A stretch of 64,000 bases of DNA from the NCBI GenBank assembly GCA_019843655.1, contig JACDQD010000012.1, forward strand, positions 186,001 to 250,000, in the 5' to 3' direction. The stretch's first letter is position 1. Every line of letters starts with the position of its first letter. Origin of the DNA: Lethocerus indicus. Lineage: Eukaryota; Arthropoda; Insecta; Hemiptera; Belostomatidae. The notes under the pieces were generated by a model, which made no database searches, was not told the DNA's origin, and was given only the letters and a program-made list of their open reading frames with translations. This document shows, one piece after another, positions 45,105 through 55,309 of this stretch. A program made the translations under genes and the position numbers.

Positions 45105-45205
45105 AAGAATATTGATATTGAGGATGGTTCGAGGGAGTTTCGATTGGAATCTCTCTGGACGCGAACGACGTCGAATTTATCGGTGGGAACCCATAATTTT
45201 ATTGG
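45105..45205 (-). mobile_element. Jockey-like retrotransposon fragment
   Basis: GATTGGAATCTCTCTGGACG and GTGGGAACCCATAATT correspond to the reverse complement of the thumb region (IQRFQS.. and ELWGS). Short and diverged. Confidence 0.55.
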
Positions 45206-45668
45206 GTATTTTGTCTTGAGTTTTCATTTCCTTTCCGGTCCCAGTTTTGTTGTTGTTTTCCACAAGTAAAACAGTACAATTACATCTAAATGTATTAGCG
45301 GCGGCCGGTTGGTTGACAAATTGCGGAATTACTGTAGTTCCACCGGTTTAAGTAAGGGTTGGTTCCCGGTACCGGCGCGTTATTTATTTGCCGAGGGAGC
45401 GCTCTATTTAATCCCTCTCCATGAATCATATCCCCGCCCTCCATCCCTATATCGTACCCGCTCCGATACCAACTCCATTTTGAAATTTCCCGTTTTTTCA
45501 TTTTTTTTTGCCTCCAACTATTCGTTATCGGTTTAAAACAAATTTGGTCCTGGCGTTTCTGTTCTTCCTTTTCAATATCACTTATTAACGTTGACCTTTA
45601 CGCTAAATCTGACTCTCCTTAAGTACGTATATCATTTCAGCTCTTCTCGCCTATTTGGAATATATATA
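45206..45668. other. No gene recognised
   Basis: Unique; no domain in the short frames at 45295-45536. Confidence 0.4.
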
Positions 45669-45871
45669 TTAGGGGTACCCAAAAGTAATCAAAATTTTTA
45701 CTTTGGAATTCATTTTATTTTGCTAAAAAAGTAACTTTAATCCACTATATATTCACCAATATTATCGACAACTCTCCGGCCACTTTTCCGGCAAATTTTC
45801 GATTCCCCTCTTGAGGAACTCCTCAAGACCGAAATACATCTTATCAAATTGTCGATTACTTTTGGGTACAC

Positions 45872-45875
<4 letters not shown>
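45669..45875. mobile_element. Family B mariner-type miniature element
   Basis: 207 bp. Ends TTAGGGGTACCCAAAAGTAA and inverted TTAGGTGTACCCAAAAGTAA; TA flanks. Among the best preserved copies. Confidence 0.92.

Positions 45876-45935
<60 letters not shown>
45875..45935. repeat. (TA)n tract at a family B target site
   Basis: Starts at the TA target of the element before it. Confidence 0.95.
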
Positions 45936-45938
<3 letters not shown>

Positions 45939-46186
45939 CGCATCTCTTGAAAGAAAAGAGACTGCATCTTCTTCAGTTAAAAATCCCGAATTTTCATCTT
46001 TTTTTTTACAAAAATTAAGATCGAAGAAAAATTAAAAAGTGCTTTGTTTCGAATGAATCCAGAGAATAGAGCAAACGGCCCCAAACGAACATTCCCCTTA
46101 TGATTATAAGAAATTTAGCGGAATTCTACATTATTTGGCAATTTTTCGCTTGCGCTCGGCCAAAGGAAAAGTACCTAATTGTTGTA

Positions 46187-46388
46187 TTAGGGGTACCCAA
46201 AAGTAATCTACTTTTTGACTTTGGAATTCATTTTATTTTGCTAAAAAAGAAATTAATATGTATTCACCGATATTATCGACAACTCTCCGGCCACTTTTCC
46301 GGCAAATTTTCGCGATTCCCCTCCTGAAGAAATCCTCAAGACCAAAGTATGTCTTGTCAAATTGTTGATTACTTTTGGTTACACCTAA
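46187..46388. mobile_element. Family B mariner-type miniature element
   Basis: 202 bp. TTAGGGGTACCCAAAAGTAA at the left, inverted TTAGGTGTAACCAAAAGTAA at the right; TA flanks. Confidence 0.9.
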
Positions 46389-46440
46389 TATAATACGCAC
46401 TGTAATTCTATAGCGTACTGCAGTAAGTCAGCCGAGATAA

Positions 46441-46822
46441 GTTGTCCGATTGGATTCAGCTCGGCCAAAGTTTTCGAACTTTCGGCAGTTATAAATCGCG
46501 GGATGGCGGATTTTAAAATAATTTCAGCCGTTTTTTTTTTTCCGTATACGAGATAGTGGAGATTAACGTCCACTCGTCGTATTTTACGCGGCCGCGGCGA
46601 GAAGCCCGAACCGCTCGTGTTTCGCCACGTTTTGAATATTCAGCTACGGTTTATCGGAAATCGCGTGCGTATACAGAATTTTTGTTTTTCACGAAAACTT
46701 TTTCATTATTTGCCTAATCCTGGTCCGGCGGTGTGAAAACGCGTTGTTGTTAATCCTTCTACTTGCTGCAATTGGGGGGGGGCGGAATTTCGATACAATT
46801 TTTTAATCTTAAATTTTTTCAA
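46441..46822. other. No gene recognised
   Basis: Unique; contains GCGGCCGCGG near 46590. Confidence 0.4.
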
Positions 46823-47290
46823 AATTTCACATGTATTTCGCGATAAAAGAAACCACCCGAAAATGGCACTTTTGACACAAGAACAATTGTAGTCTAAGGG
46901 CTAAGGAGATCTCTAGGACAGCGGCGTTTAAGCCGTCGCGAGGGGATAATGGATGGGCAAGAGAGGAAAGGGACTTAAAGAGTGGATTGGGATGAGGAGA
47001 AAGGCGGGAGTGGAACTTCGGGAACCGGGATTTTGCGACTTCTTCCACTGTCGGGGTATGTTGAGGTCATGGTAGAAACATACCGGGGGGAGCATTAAGG
47101 ACGGTACGAAGGACTTTTGACTGGAATCTCTGGATGAGAGCGATGTCGGATGTCTCGGTGGAACCCCATAGCTCTATACCGTATGTCCATGTCAGTTTGT
47201 TACTTAAGGTCAATTTTGATGTCCGTTTTAGTAAAGGCCTTAAAAAAATGGCATTAAGGACGGTACGAAGGACTTTTGACTGGAATAGAA
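46823..47290 (-). mobile_element. Jockey-like retrotransposon 3' end with partial duplication
   Basis: The minus strand encodes LTWTYGIELWGSTETSDIAL and IQRFQSKVLRTVLNAPPG. It then has VEEVAKSRFPKFHSRLSPHP and a 3' untranslated region ending near CATGTATTTCGCG at 46830. A second piece of the IQRFQSKVLRT region is attached at 47240-47285. Confidence 0.8.
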
Positions 47291-47379
47291 TCTTAAATAG
47301 AGGCCGGTTACAGACACGAGATTTGTACATTACTTATTCTCTCTTCTTCGTATCTTTTGATAAACTTGGAAAAACTATT

Positions 47380-47880
47380 TTGTAGTCTAAAATTGCCCGA
47401 GTGACTCAAAAGAACAGATCTCAATCGCAAATTTGGACTGCTGAGACCTCTTTTGAGAAGGACATCAAAACTGATAATAGTCAACAAACTGACAATATAT
47501 AAAGCTATACTAAAACCGACACGGACATACGGAATAGAACTATGCTGGGTTCCGCCAAGAAATCCAGCAATTCCATTCAAAAGTCCTTCGTACCATCCTT
47601 AATGCTCCCCCCGGTATGTTTCTACTAACCAGACAATCCATAATGACCTCAACATAGCCCGACAAAATCACGCTTTCTTAAATTCCACTCCCGCCTCTCT
47701 CCACATCCAAATCCACTCTTTAAGTCCCTTTCCTCTTTTACCCATCCATTATCCCCCCACGCGTTGGCGTAAACTGCTCGCGTGAAAAAAGTGCCATAAT
47801 CGGGGGGGTCTCTTTTATCGAGACGTTCACGTGAAAAGAAAACACTCAACACTTGTACCAATAACTTTATGTAGTTGGTT
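47380..47880 (+). mobile_element. Jockey-like retrotransposon 3' end
   Basis: Plus strand: RVTQKNRSQSQIWT, then KTDTDIRNRTMLGSAKKSSN-like remnants. The C-terminal and untranslated regions (CCACATCCAAATCCACTCTT, TAAGTCCCTTTCCTCTTTTA) follow, to AACACTTG near 47850. It lies head-to-head with the preceding copy. Confidence 0.75.
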
Positions 47881-48521
47881 GTAAAAGAAATAAAAAGGTT
47901 AAAAAAAATATATATATCGCCTCCGAGATCGTTAACGCACGAGAGGCACCTTCTAATCTTTTAATCGGGTGCAGTTGTGGAACTGTCTGTTAAAAAAAAA
48001 AAAGAAATAAATACGAAAAATAAACCATTCCCGTCGAACAGGAAGAGCGTCTGGTCCCCGATGGTTTGGGCCATCCGATGAACGCGCTGGCGGCCGAAAT
48101 AGAAGGAGAAAAAAGGGGAAAAAAAAATAAAAATGGCGCTCGGCTCCATTTCGAGATTTATCCAGAACGGTTTCGGGAGGCGTAACGCTTCCCCCGGGAC
48201 GGCGGCGGCGGCGGCGGCGTCCTGTGGAAAATGAAAATAAAAACGGTAGGAAAACTCTTGGGCCGTTCCAAAGGTCATTTCCCCGGGTGCACTCTCGCGA
48301 AATTGTGCTCGATTATTTACGATCCGGATAAAACTCTACCAGTTTTAGCCGACCTATCGGCCCGTCCACGAATCGAATTTTCTAATTGCCGACTGAAATT
48401 TTCCAATTCGGAAATGAAATGGAAATTCAGGATTTCGATACGAGTAGAGAGATAAACGGCGTTGTGCGAGCGCCATTTTTTGACACCGGATCTGATTTTC
48501 GATAATTTATCTATCTAAATA
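47881..48521. other. GC-rich stretch with a short open frame
   Basis: A (GGC)6 tract at 48201-48219 encodes Ala on either strand. ATG at 48133 in good context (AAAATGG) opens 33 codons, MALGSISRFIQNGFGRRNAS and then an Ala run, to a TGA ending at 48234. It could be a first coding exon or chance. No family match. Confidence 0.25.
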
Positions 48522-48523
48522 TA

Positions 48524-48612
48524 TTAGGTGTACCCGAAAGTAATCAACGATTTGATAAGATGTATTTTGGTCTTGAGGAGTCCTCAAGGGGGGAATCGAA
48601 AATTTGCCGGAG
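48524..48612. mobile_element. Family B, left end only
   Basis: TTAGGTGTACCCGAAAGTAA after TA, then AAGATGTATTTTGGTCTTGA to AAAATTTGCCGGAG, where a (TA)n tract takes over. Confidence 0.85.
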
Positions 48613-48619
48613 TTTTATG

Positions 48620-48623
<4 letters not shown>

Positions 48624-48663
<40 letters not shown>
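48624..48663. repeat. (TA)n tract between two mariner-type ends
   Basis: About 20 TA units joining the broken family B copy to the mariner 5' end at 48664. Confidence 0.95.
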
Positions 48664-48667
<4 letters not shown>

Positions 48668-48960
48668 GTTGAGGAAAAAATAATGCATTATTTGGCAAAT
48701 ATATTGTATCATATCGCGTCAAATTTATACTCATTGTAGAGGGGGGGGGGGGCCGTTGCCCTACAAAACGAGTAAATTTCGCCATTATCGTGTGATTAAT
48801 AGATTTAGTTGCGAGTTTAAGATGAACAAGGGAAAAGTTCGGTACGTTTTACAATTTTTCTTCGATAAATGTAAAAACGCAAGTCTGGCAGCTGACATAT
48901 ATATGTATATTTTACCAAATAATTAGATTTTTTCAATGAGATGGCGCATAAATCTTAATC
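48664..48960 (+). mobile_element. Mariner 5' end with transposase start
   Basis: The terminal sequence TTAGGTTGAGGAAAAAATAA follows TA. 158 bases later an ATG at 48822 opens MNKGKVRYVLQFFFDKCKNA and SLAAD, like the first residues of mariner transposases (..R..L.F.F..GKNA..AA..I). A stop ends the frame at 48926. No right terminal repeat was found. Confidence 0.75.
48822..48926 (+). pseudogene. Mariner transposase, N-terminal stub
   Basis: 34 codons. After SLAAD the frame enters AT repeats (IYMYILPNN) and stops, so the rest of the transposase is gone. Confidence 0.7.
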
Positions 48961-49760
48961 CTATAAAGTTGTCAAGACAGCCAATATCAATATCAATTTT
49001 TTTTCCCATATATATGTTTATAATTGCCGATTTTTTCGTTCCCCAATTTTGTTGGATTTAAAATAAAAATTCGGCCCATATTGAGGGTTAACCTTTTATA
49101 TGATATAATACAATAGTATTTTGTTGTTGTTGTTGTTGGTTAAACAACAAAATTTCTAACTGCAACTGTTAGCGGCCTGTAATAAAAAATCGATACAAAA
49201 ACAAGGGCGAAAAACTTTTTTTCTAGTGTTAATTTTTATTAATTCTGTTGACGTTTTTCCGCCCACGAACGTCTGATAGGGCGTTTTGCGGACGGGCAAA
49301 AAGCTACACTATTTATTTTCAGTCTTTTCCACGTTGACTTTGAAAGTTTTCCGCCCCTCGATAGGTATATTTGAAGCCGACGACAGAACTGAATCGTATG
49401 CCTTTTCATCGTTTAATTGGGGTGAAAATCATCCCCCGCGAATTGTCAGTCCGAATTTTTCACCCCGTACTACAAACACAACATTTCGACACGCCCCGTT
49501 ACGTTTTTCAAATTATATTCGATTTTTCTTTGCCCCAGCGTTAATTAATTTGTTGAAAACAGTTTGTAGTTCCGAAACAAAAGGATTATCACTATAATCG
49601 GCCTGTAAATTAACCAACTTTCGGTTGTACTAATTGGGAGTATATGATTGTGAATATGTTCTTTGTTATGCAATAGACCGTAATAATAATAATTGTCTGT
49701 AATTTACCCTAATATTCGTTATATCGGATAAATCCTCTATTTTAGTATAAATTTTCGTGT
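48961..49760. other. No gene recognised
   Basis: AT-rich; (GTT)n at 49119-49138; a 103-codon plus-strand frame at 49286-49597 is unrecognised. Confidence 0.4.
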
Positions 49761-49771
49761 TCGACATTTTA

Positions 49772-49803
49772 ATAATAATCCTTTTTTTCTGTTTCAGGTA
49801 AGA
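49772..49803 (+). promoter_or_regulatory. Candidate recursive splice site 2 (CAG|GTAAGA)
   Basis: CCTTTTTTTCTGTTTCAG is followed without a gap by GTAAGA; the junction lies between 49797 and 49798. Upstream TAATAATAAT could hold a branch point. Of the three sites it is closest to the insect ratchet-point consensus (Y-tract, CAG, GTAAGT). Confidence 0.5.
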
Positions 49804-50261
49804 ACTTTCGTCTATTCTTTCTTGTGACGCCGGTATAAGTTGATTCTTTCGGTGAACTAAGGTAGGATTTTCTAACTTTTTTTTTACAAAATTTAAAGAA
49901 TATTGCGTATGAAAATTGCTACTGATAGTAATTTGAAGAAAACGGCGACATCTAATCCACAAATCAGGCATAAAAAGCGGTAAATTTGGTATTAATTATG
50001 GTTAGACGAGCGGTGAGAGTGTTAGGGGCGGTGTATTCATTAGCGAGGGGAGAATCGTCTGGCCGGCTGCAAATACGCCGGCGCGTAATCACGTAATCCT
50101 CCGATTAAGTTTCACTCAAAGGACTTCATTAAAGCCCCCCAAACACCCCGGGCGGTCTGGAGGACTTTCAACAACCTTTTAATTGGTCCGACGTGCGCTC
50201 CAAAGCCGGGCCGTGTCCCGTTGTTGTACGACATCCGACGGTCTATATAATAGGGTTACAG
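49804..50261. other. No gene recognised
   Basis: Unique; no coding frame. Confidence 0.4.
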
Positions 50262-50268
50262 TTTGGGT

Positions 50269-50536
50269 TTGGTCTTCCGCCAATTTCGTCTTCAGTAGGC
50301 GGACGCTTGCGAATTGGCAGGGTGAAATGCTAGCGGTGCACCGCCGCGACCGCGGTGCGTAAGACCAATATCTCCAATACCCTCGTCTTTCGTCAAACCG
50401 GTTTGCCGGCCGTCTTCAGTAGCAGTGTTGGTCGCTTCGGCACCCTTTTCTGGGGCACTGTCGCTTATATCGCCCCGCCGATTGGCAAGCGTCCGCGCCG
50501 AACAGCGCCTACTGAAGACGAAACTGGCGAAAGTCG
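50269..50536. mobile_element. Family A, divergent foldback subtype
   Basis: Arms TTTCGTCTTCAGTAGGCG and CGCCTACTGAAGACGAAA are inverted, continued inward by GGACGCTTGC / GCAAGCGTCC. The centre contains a GCACCGC/GCGGTGC hairpin (50338-50358) and a second, reverse-oriented core with CAAACCGGTTTG. The usual ACCTGTTTTGTGG terminus is lacking. Confidence 0.65.
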
Positions 50537-50719
50537 TCAGTAGCATTTTGTGTCACGCCACGCCTCACATTTCGTCACATAATATTGATGCGAATTTTCC
50601 CTAAATTGCAAATTTCATTTTAAATTGAGCGCGCTCCCGGCGCCCTTCAACCTTACATATAGATATATCTTGGAGGAAAATTTGGCCCCAAGGTAGAAAC
50701 TTATCCGACGGATGTTGAG

Positions 50720-50721
<2 letters not shown>

Positions 50722-50805
<84 letters not shown>
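50722..50805. repeat. (TA)n-(GA)n compound microsatellite
   Basis: About 25 TA followed by about 17 GA, the same arrangement as at 1080. Confidence 0.95.
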
Positions 50806-50807
<2 letters not shown>

Positions 50808-50956
50808 AAGAGAGGGAGTTCGTAACAATAGCCCTATCCCAAGAGGAGAGAGTTGTTGTATGGAAGTTTCTTGCCCACTCAACTACCCATCGTGCCTGCC
50901 ACCCTCCCTCACCCCTATCACTCCCTCTCTCTCTATCACTGTCTCTCTCTCGGCCC

Positions 50957-51002
<46 letters not shown>
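50957..51002. repeat. (TA)n microsatellite
   Basis: About 22 units. Confidence 0.95.
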
Positions 51003-51005
<3 letters not shown>

Positions 51006-51249
51006 CTATTATCTAAAACGCTCCCGCCGAGAGGGACAGTCGTGATATGAACCAAAACCGACGTTTTCCGAGGACGTCCACTTCCTGCGCTCAGTTCGGC
51101 GTTTTGTTACGCGCAAACAGTTACGGACACTGTACGTTCCCGACCTACAACACCATTCGGACGGGGATATATTGATAATTTTATTGCTCGGACCTAGTTT
51201 CGTTTGCACAGTTCGAAAATCGTCAATACGAAATCCGCGAGCGAATTTA

Positions 51250-51600
51250 AAGCCTGTTTTGTGTTCGGCGAGGGGTTGGAATACCGTAGGTTTGTGCTGT
51301 TTCTGTACAAATACAAATTCTATACAAATTAAAAACCCCTCAATAAGATTTTTGTCGCACCCTTCCATTCTGGGGGCTCACTTTAAAACAAAAAAAAAAC
51401 ATTCTTGTTTAACATACCTGTTTTGTGGTCTGCGAGGGGTTGGAATACCGTACATTTCGTTGTGTTTCTGTCTCCTCTCGCTACGGTTCGGTCTTTTGCC
51501 AGACCGGTTTCGGCCGCTCGCCGTCTTCAGTAGCGCTGTGTTAGGCACTTGTTAGGATGTTTTCCTCACTGCACTGTGTCACCTGTACTGCGGTGGTAAA
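51250..51600. mobile_element. Family A left arm with shared upstream flank
   Basis: A first terminus fragment (GCCTGTTTTGTGTTCGGCGA) lies at 51253. About 120 bases (CAAATTAAAAACCCCTCAAT, ATAAGATTTTTGTCGCACCC) follow before a second, full left arm from 51417. The same 120 bases precede the family A copy at 55404, so both copies share a longer common history. Confidence 0.8.
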
Positions 51601-51887
51601 AAGCGAGTGGAGACATTTAAAAGAATTTAATTATTATTCAATTCATAGTTTCGATTTATTAACAAACAAACCTGGGTAATATTCGGTCGAAGTATGAAAA
51701 ATCTAAATTAAATTTTTAAAAAATCGAAACTTATTAAAGAAACTACTAGTTTTCCGCGATCTCGCCCGTACAAAAATATAAAAATTTCAATCCCGAATCG
51801 CCCACCGTCCGACATCACGAACGTGCTCTACAGACGCCCTGAAAAGAGGAAGTGCCCACGTGATGCTAAATTCGCCGGAAAAATAAA
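51601..51887. other. No gene recognised
   Basis: AT-rich unique sequence. Confidence 0.4.
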
Positions 51888-51990
51888 TTTTTCCCCCGCT
51901 GTTGTCTACTCTTTATCGGCGCTGTTCGAACATCAATTTCGCTTATTGGGGTTGAATTTTACAGTCGTGGCAATATACGAAAAAACGTTT
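51888..51990 (+). repeat. Repeat family H, copy 2
   Basis: CCCCCGCTGTTGTCTACTCT, GAACATCAATTTCGCTTATT and TTACAGTCGTGGCAATA. Confidence 0.65.
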
Positions 51991-52380
51991 ATAAGCGGCC
52001 TTTGGGGTGGCGGGGGAGGGCGAGGTTTTAATTTTTCTTTCCAACAGATTTAAACGTTTTCCCCTGTTGACTTTCATTGGCCTAATGCCGTAAGGAGATT
52101 TTCATGAACTGCGGCTCACGCCATTCAGAAGGCGCTGGCTGTTTTTCTTTTTTGTAAGCGGCATTTTCGTAAGTAGCAAATCAAAAGTAGGATTATTTTC
52201 TCGGCCCCTCTGCTTAGTCCAAGTCGACTTTTCCTTTCGGGAAAAAGTTTCTACGTGTTTTTTCCCCGCTTCGCACCGTCCTCGACTCCCCCGCCCAAAG
52301 ACTTTGGGAATCTTGTTCAGTTCAACAATTTGACCGTCCTGCTTTAATTCGAAAGGGGAACACACAGGGGGGCACACACA
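51991..52380. other. No gene recognised
   Basis: Unique. Confidence 0.4.
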
Positions 52381-52381
52381 C

Positions 52382-52465
52382 GCTGCTACTGAAGATGGCG
52401 AGCGGCCGAAACCGGTCTAGCAGAAGATAAAACCAGTGAGAAGAGACAGAAGAACGCCTACGCAC
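52382..52465. mobile_element. Family A, right-arm fragment with best-paired core
   Basis: The core lies at 52383-52423: CTGCTA, CTGAAGA, GGC/GCC hairpin, GAAA, CCGGTC, TAGCAG. The outer paired words are 6 long here, against 4 in most copies. Then AAGAGACAGAAGAACG; no termini. Confidence 0.8.
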
Positions 52466-53169
52466 GTCATTTTTCTTAGAATTTTATAGCGCTCGGTGCA
52501 AAATATTGCGCCAATTTCGGACCGATGATTTTCGACACTGCGAGTTCGATTTTCCCAATCATTAGCTTCGGTCTTCCTAAGCTTTTCCGTTCCCGCCTGA
52601 CGGCCCTTTAAAGTGGCCGTTGTCGGCGTAAAGTCCCCACTTTACGGTGGAAACGGTTGAAAAGTGCGGAAAGCCTAAAGGCGGCTAATTGGGCGGAACT
52701 TCACGAGGCGGCTTCCAGAGCTCGGGGGCGGGGGACTTTTCATTTTATGTCCGCTTTTTCCTGCGTCCTATTCTCGGCTTTTCCTTCATTTTCCCTTTTT
52801 CAAGAATAAATTAGGCGCGTGGACGTTCGACGGTCGGACATTTAAATCGGAAGGGGGAGCTCCTCAACTCGACGCCACGGAAGCTTTCAGCTCGTCTGAA
52901 TTTTTTATAATTGTGGGGTTTTTTTTCTGTGTTTTATTGCAGACTGTCCGTCGTAAGTATCGTGGAACGAGGGTCTAAAAACTGGTCCGGTAAAACGTAT
53001 TTCTTCGCCCGAAAGTTTAAAACTTATATCGTAAATTATAATTCGAATAAAATTTTAGAATACTGATTATTAAAAATAATTTCAATAGGGATTATAGGGT
53101 ATAATATCAGTAGATGTTGGTAGGTAATACGGGATTAAACAACGTATTAATCCCAAAAGAAATCAGTGC
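52466..53169. other. No gene recognised; splice-like signals at 52920-52958
   Basis: TTTTTTTTCTGTGTTTTATTGCAG-type acceptor (tract 52919-52942) is followed 10 bases later by a GTAAGT donor at 52953. It could be a 10 nt microexon or chance. Confidence 0.3.
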
Positions 53170-53275
53170 ATTTCTCCTCCATTATTGTCCATTCATTGTT
53201 AGTGCTGCTTGAACATCAATGTTGCTTGTTGTATTTTATAGTCGTGACATTAAAACATTGAAAAAAATAGGGGAT
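53170..53275 (+). repeat. Repeat family H, copy 3
   Basis: TCCATTATTGTCCATTCATT, GAACATCAATGTTGCTTGTT and TTATAGTCGTGACATTAAAA, aligned with the other copies. Confidence 0.65.
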
Positions 53276-53812
53276 AACGTCCCTTCCAAAAACCCTTCCA
53301 ATCGAGTGCTCACTCAAGATGGTTTTCAAACACTTTTGAGACTGGAAAAATAGACAGGAGGCGGTATTAAGAGCATGGATGATAGACGCTTTCCGGATGA
53401 GGGAGTGAACCCGAACAAAGCATGTTCTGCCTCATCCGTCCGTTGTACAACATTATATATGTACGCGTTGAGCACACACGTTTGACCGCGTTCACCCGGA
53501 TCTCGATATTTAATTCGGTCCAAAGTCAGATAAGGAGTCGAGGCCAATTTAACGCCAATTGTCTTTCCCCACGGTGTGAGTCGTTTGCGGCGAGTTAAAC
53601 CGTCCGTGAATCCGTGGAACTCTGAAGTCTGCCCCGGCTTTAATCCTCGAGGACGTCTTCGGTACGACCTCTAGACAGGATCCGACGATACCCGTTTTCA
53701 GCAGCCAGACGGGTAAAATACGACGCTGATATCGTGGCCCTCGCAGACGAACAAAGAATACAATATATTAAAGGTAAAAGAATGACCAATCCAGGTTTTG
53801 TCCCGAATATCT
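53276..53812. other. No gene recognised
   Basis: A 73-codon minus frame at 53326-53547 is protein-like in composition but unrecognised. Confidence 0.35.
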
Positions 53813-53900
53813 GTCTATTTCTACCGATCGGGTTGGGCGCGCTCGATGCACAGTTTTGAATTTTGAAGTGTAGACGCGGCGGGATAACGGTCTATAGTCC
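53813..53900 (+). repeat. Direct repeat left of and partly inside the piggyBac remnant
   Basis: GTCTATTTCTACCGATCGGG through GTAGACGC recurs at 54587-54655 as GTCTATTTCTACCGACCGGA. The left copy has 22 extra bases. Confidence 0.75.
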
Positions 53901-54384
53901 TCGAAGGGACTGATTCCTCTGGTTTTTCGCGGCGGAGCGCTCGGCAAAACGGGGTTGGGCTCTGAGCAGACGATGCGAAATCGACATAATACGACATAAT
54001 GCTCGTGAAAAAGAATTTCCCAGTCTGTCGACGATGCTCCGAATTTTTATTTGTCGTTGCATCGTTATCACGAAAGTGCAGCATTTGTAATAGAGATTTA
54101 TACCTGTCATTTGTCGTTATTCGTGGAAAACTTTCCGTTCGTAATAACTCGTCGGTTGACCAATCGATACTTTGTTTTACTCTCGACATTAACATCGATA
54201 GAGCGAAAAATCCATACATTTCGGGCACCGTTGTATTTTTCCGTGCCATCAATCGTGACTGCTTACCGCGTACAGTTTTCGTGGTATAATAAGCGTCGCT
54301 CTCTCTTACAATACGTTCGACCATATTTTCGGAAAAGAAAAGTCGAAAGATTTCTAATATCGACGATTTATCGTCAAAATTCAT
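53821..54384 (-). pseudogene. piggyBac-like transposase fragment
   Basis: From the ATG at 54384 the protein reads MNFDDKSSILEIFRLFFSEN, then MVERIVRESDAYYTTKT, KNTTVPEMYGFFALSMLMSR, SIDWSTDELLRTESFPRITT and DRYKSLLQMLHFRDND. This order is the N-terminal part of the DDE_Tnp_1_7 (piggyBac) domain: FF.....I..IV..TN.YA, T..E....L...L.MG, WS......F....M...RF..L...LHF.DN. Homology ends near residue 110, and the remaining residues come from unrelated DNA including the direct repeat. The catalytic acidic triad is not reached. Few residues precede the domain, fewer than in typical piggyBac proteins. Confidence 0.85.
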
Positions 54385-54429
54385 CAAAATCGAAAACTTT
54401 CGGAACCGAATTTTGTGCTCTCCAAAGAA

Positions 54430-54469
54430 ATTGAGCGCCTATAGGCGCTGTTAACCGCGAAAGGGTTAA
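54430..54469 (-). mobile_element. piggyBac-type terminal repeat with TTAA
   Basis: Read on the minus strand, TTAA (54466-54469) is followed by CCCTTTCGCGGTTAACAGCG. Piggybac elements insert at TTAA and begin CCCTTT or similar. AGCGCCTATAGGCGCT at 54434-54449 is a perfect 16-base palindrome next to the end. The other end of the element was not found. Confidence 0.8.
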
Positions 54470-55132
<663 letters not shown>

Positions 55133-55309
55133 ATCCAGCCGAAAGATGGCCGTATCAGATTTGAAGCGGTTTCCTTTCGGTAAAAACTCAACCGACCGCT
55201 CTCCCGTACGACTTTTTCGGGACTCCCGATAATAAAAATTTAAAACGGGAATTTCGTGTCATAAACATTCGGGGATACTCTGTTCTTCGCTGTAGAATTT
55301 CATACACTT

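Larger units (their letters stand above)
45669..46440 (+). repeat. Composite repeat K, copy 2
   Basis: Family B (45669-45875), (TA)n (45875-45935), the AAATCGCATCTCTTGAAAGA unit (45936-46135), family B (46187-46388), then CTGTAATTCTATAGCGTACT. Same order as 25537-26190, so the whole block was duplicated over 20 kb. Confidence 0.85.

Noticed and set aside
47961..48278. 105-codon minus-strand frame with an Ala run
   Set aside because: Open because of (GGC)n and A/T-run codons; rich in Phe from T runs.
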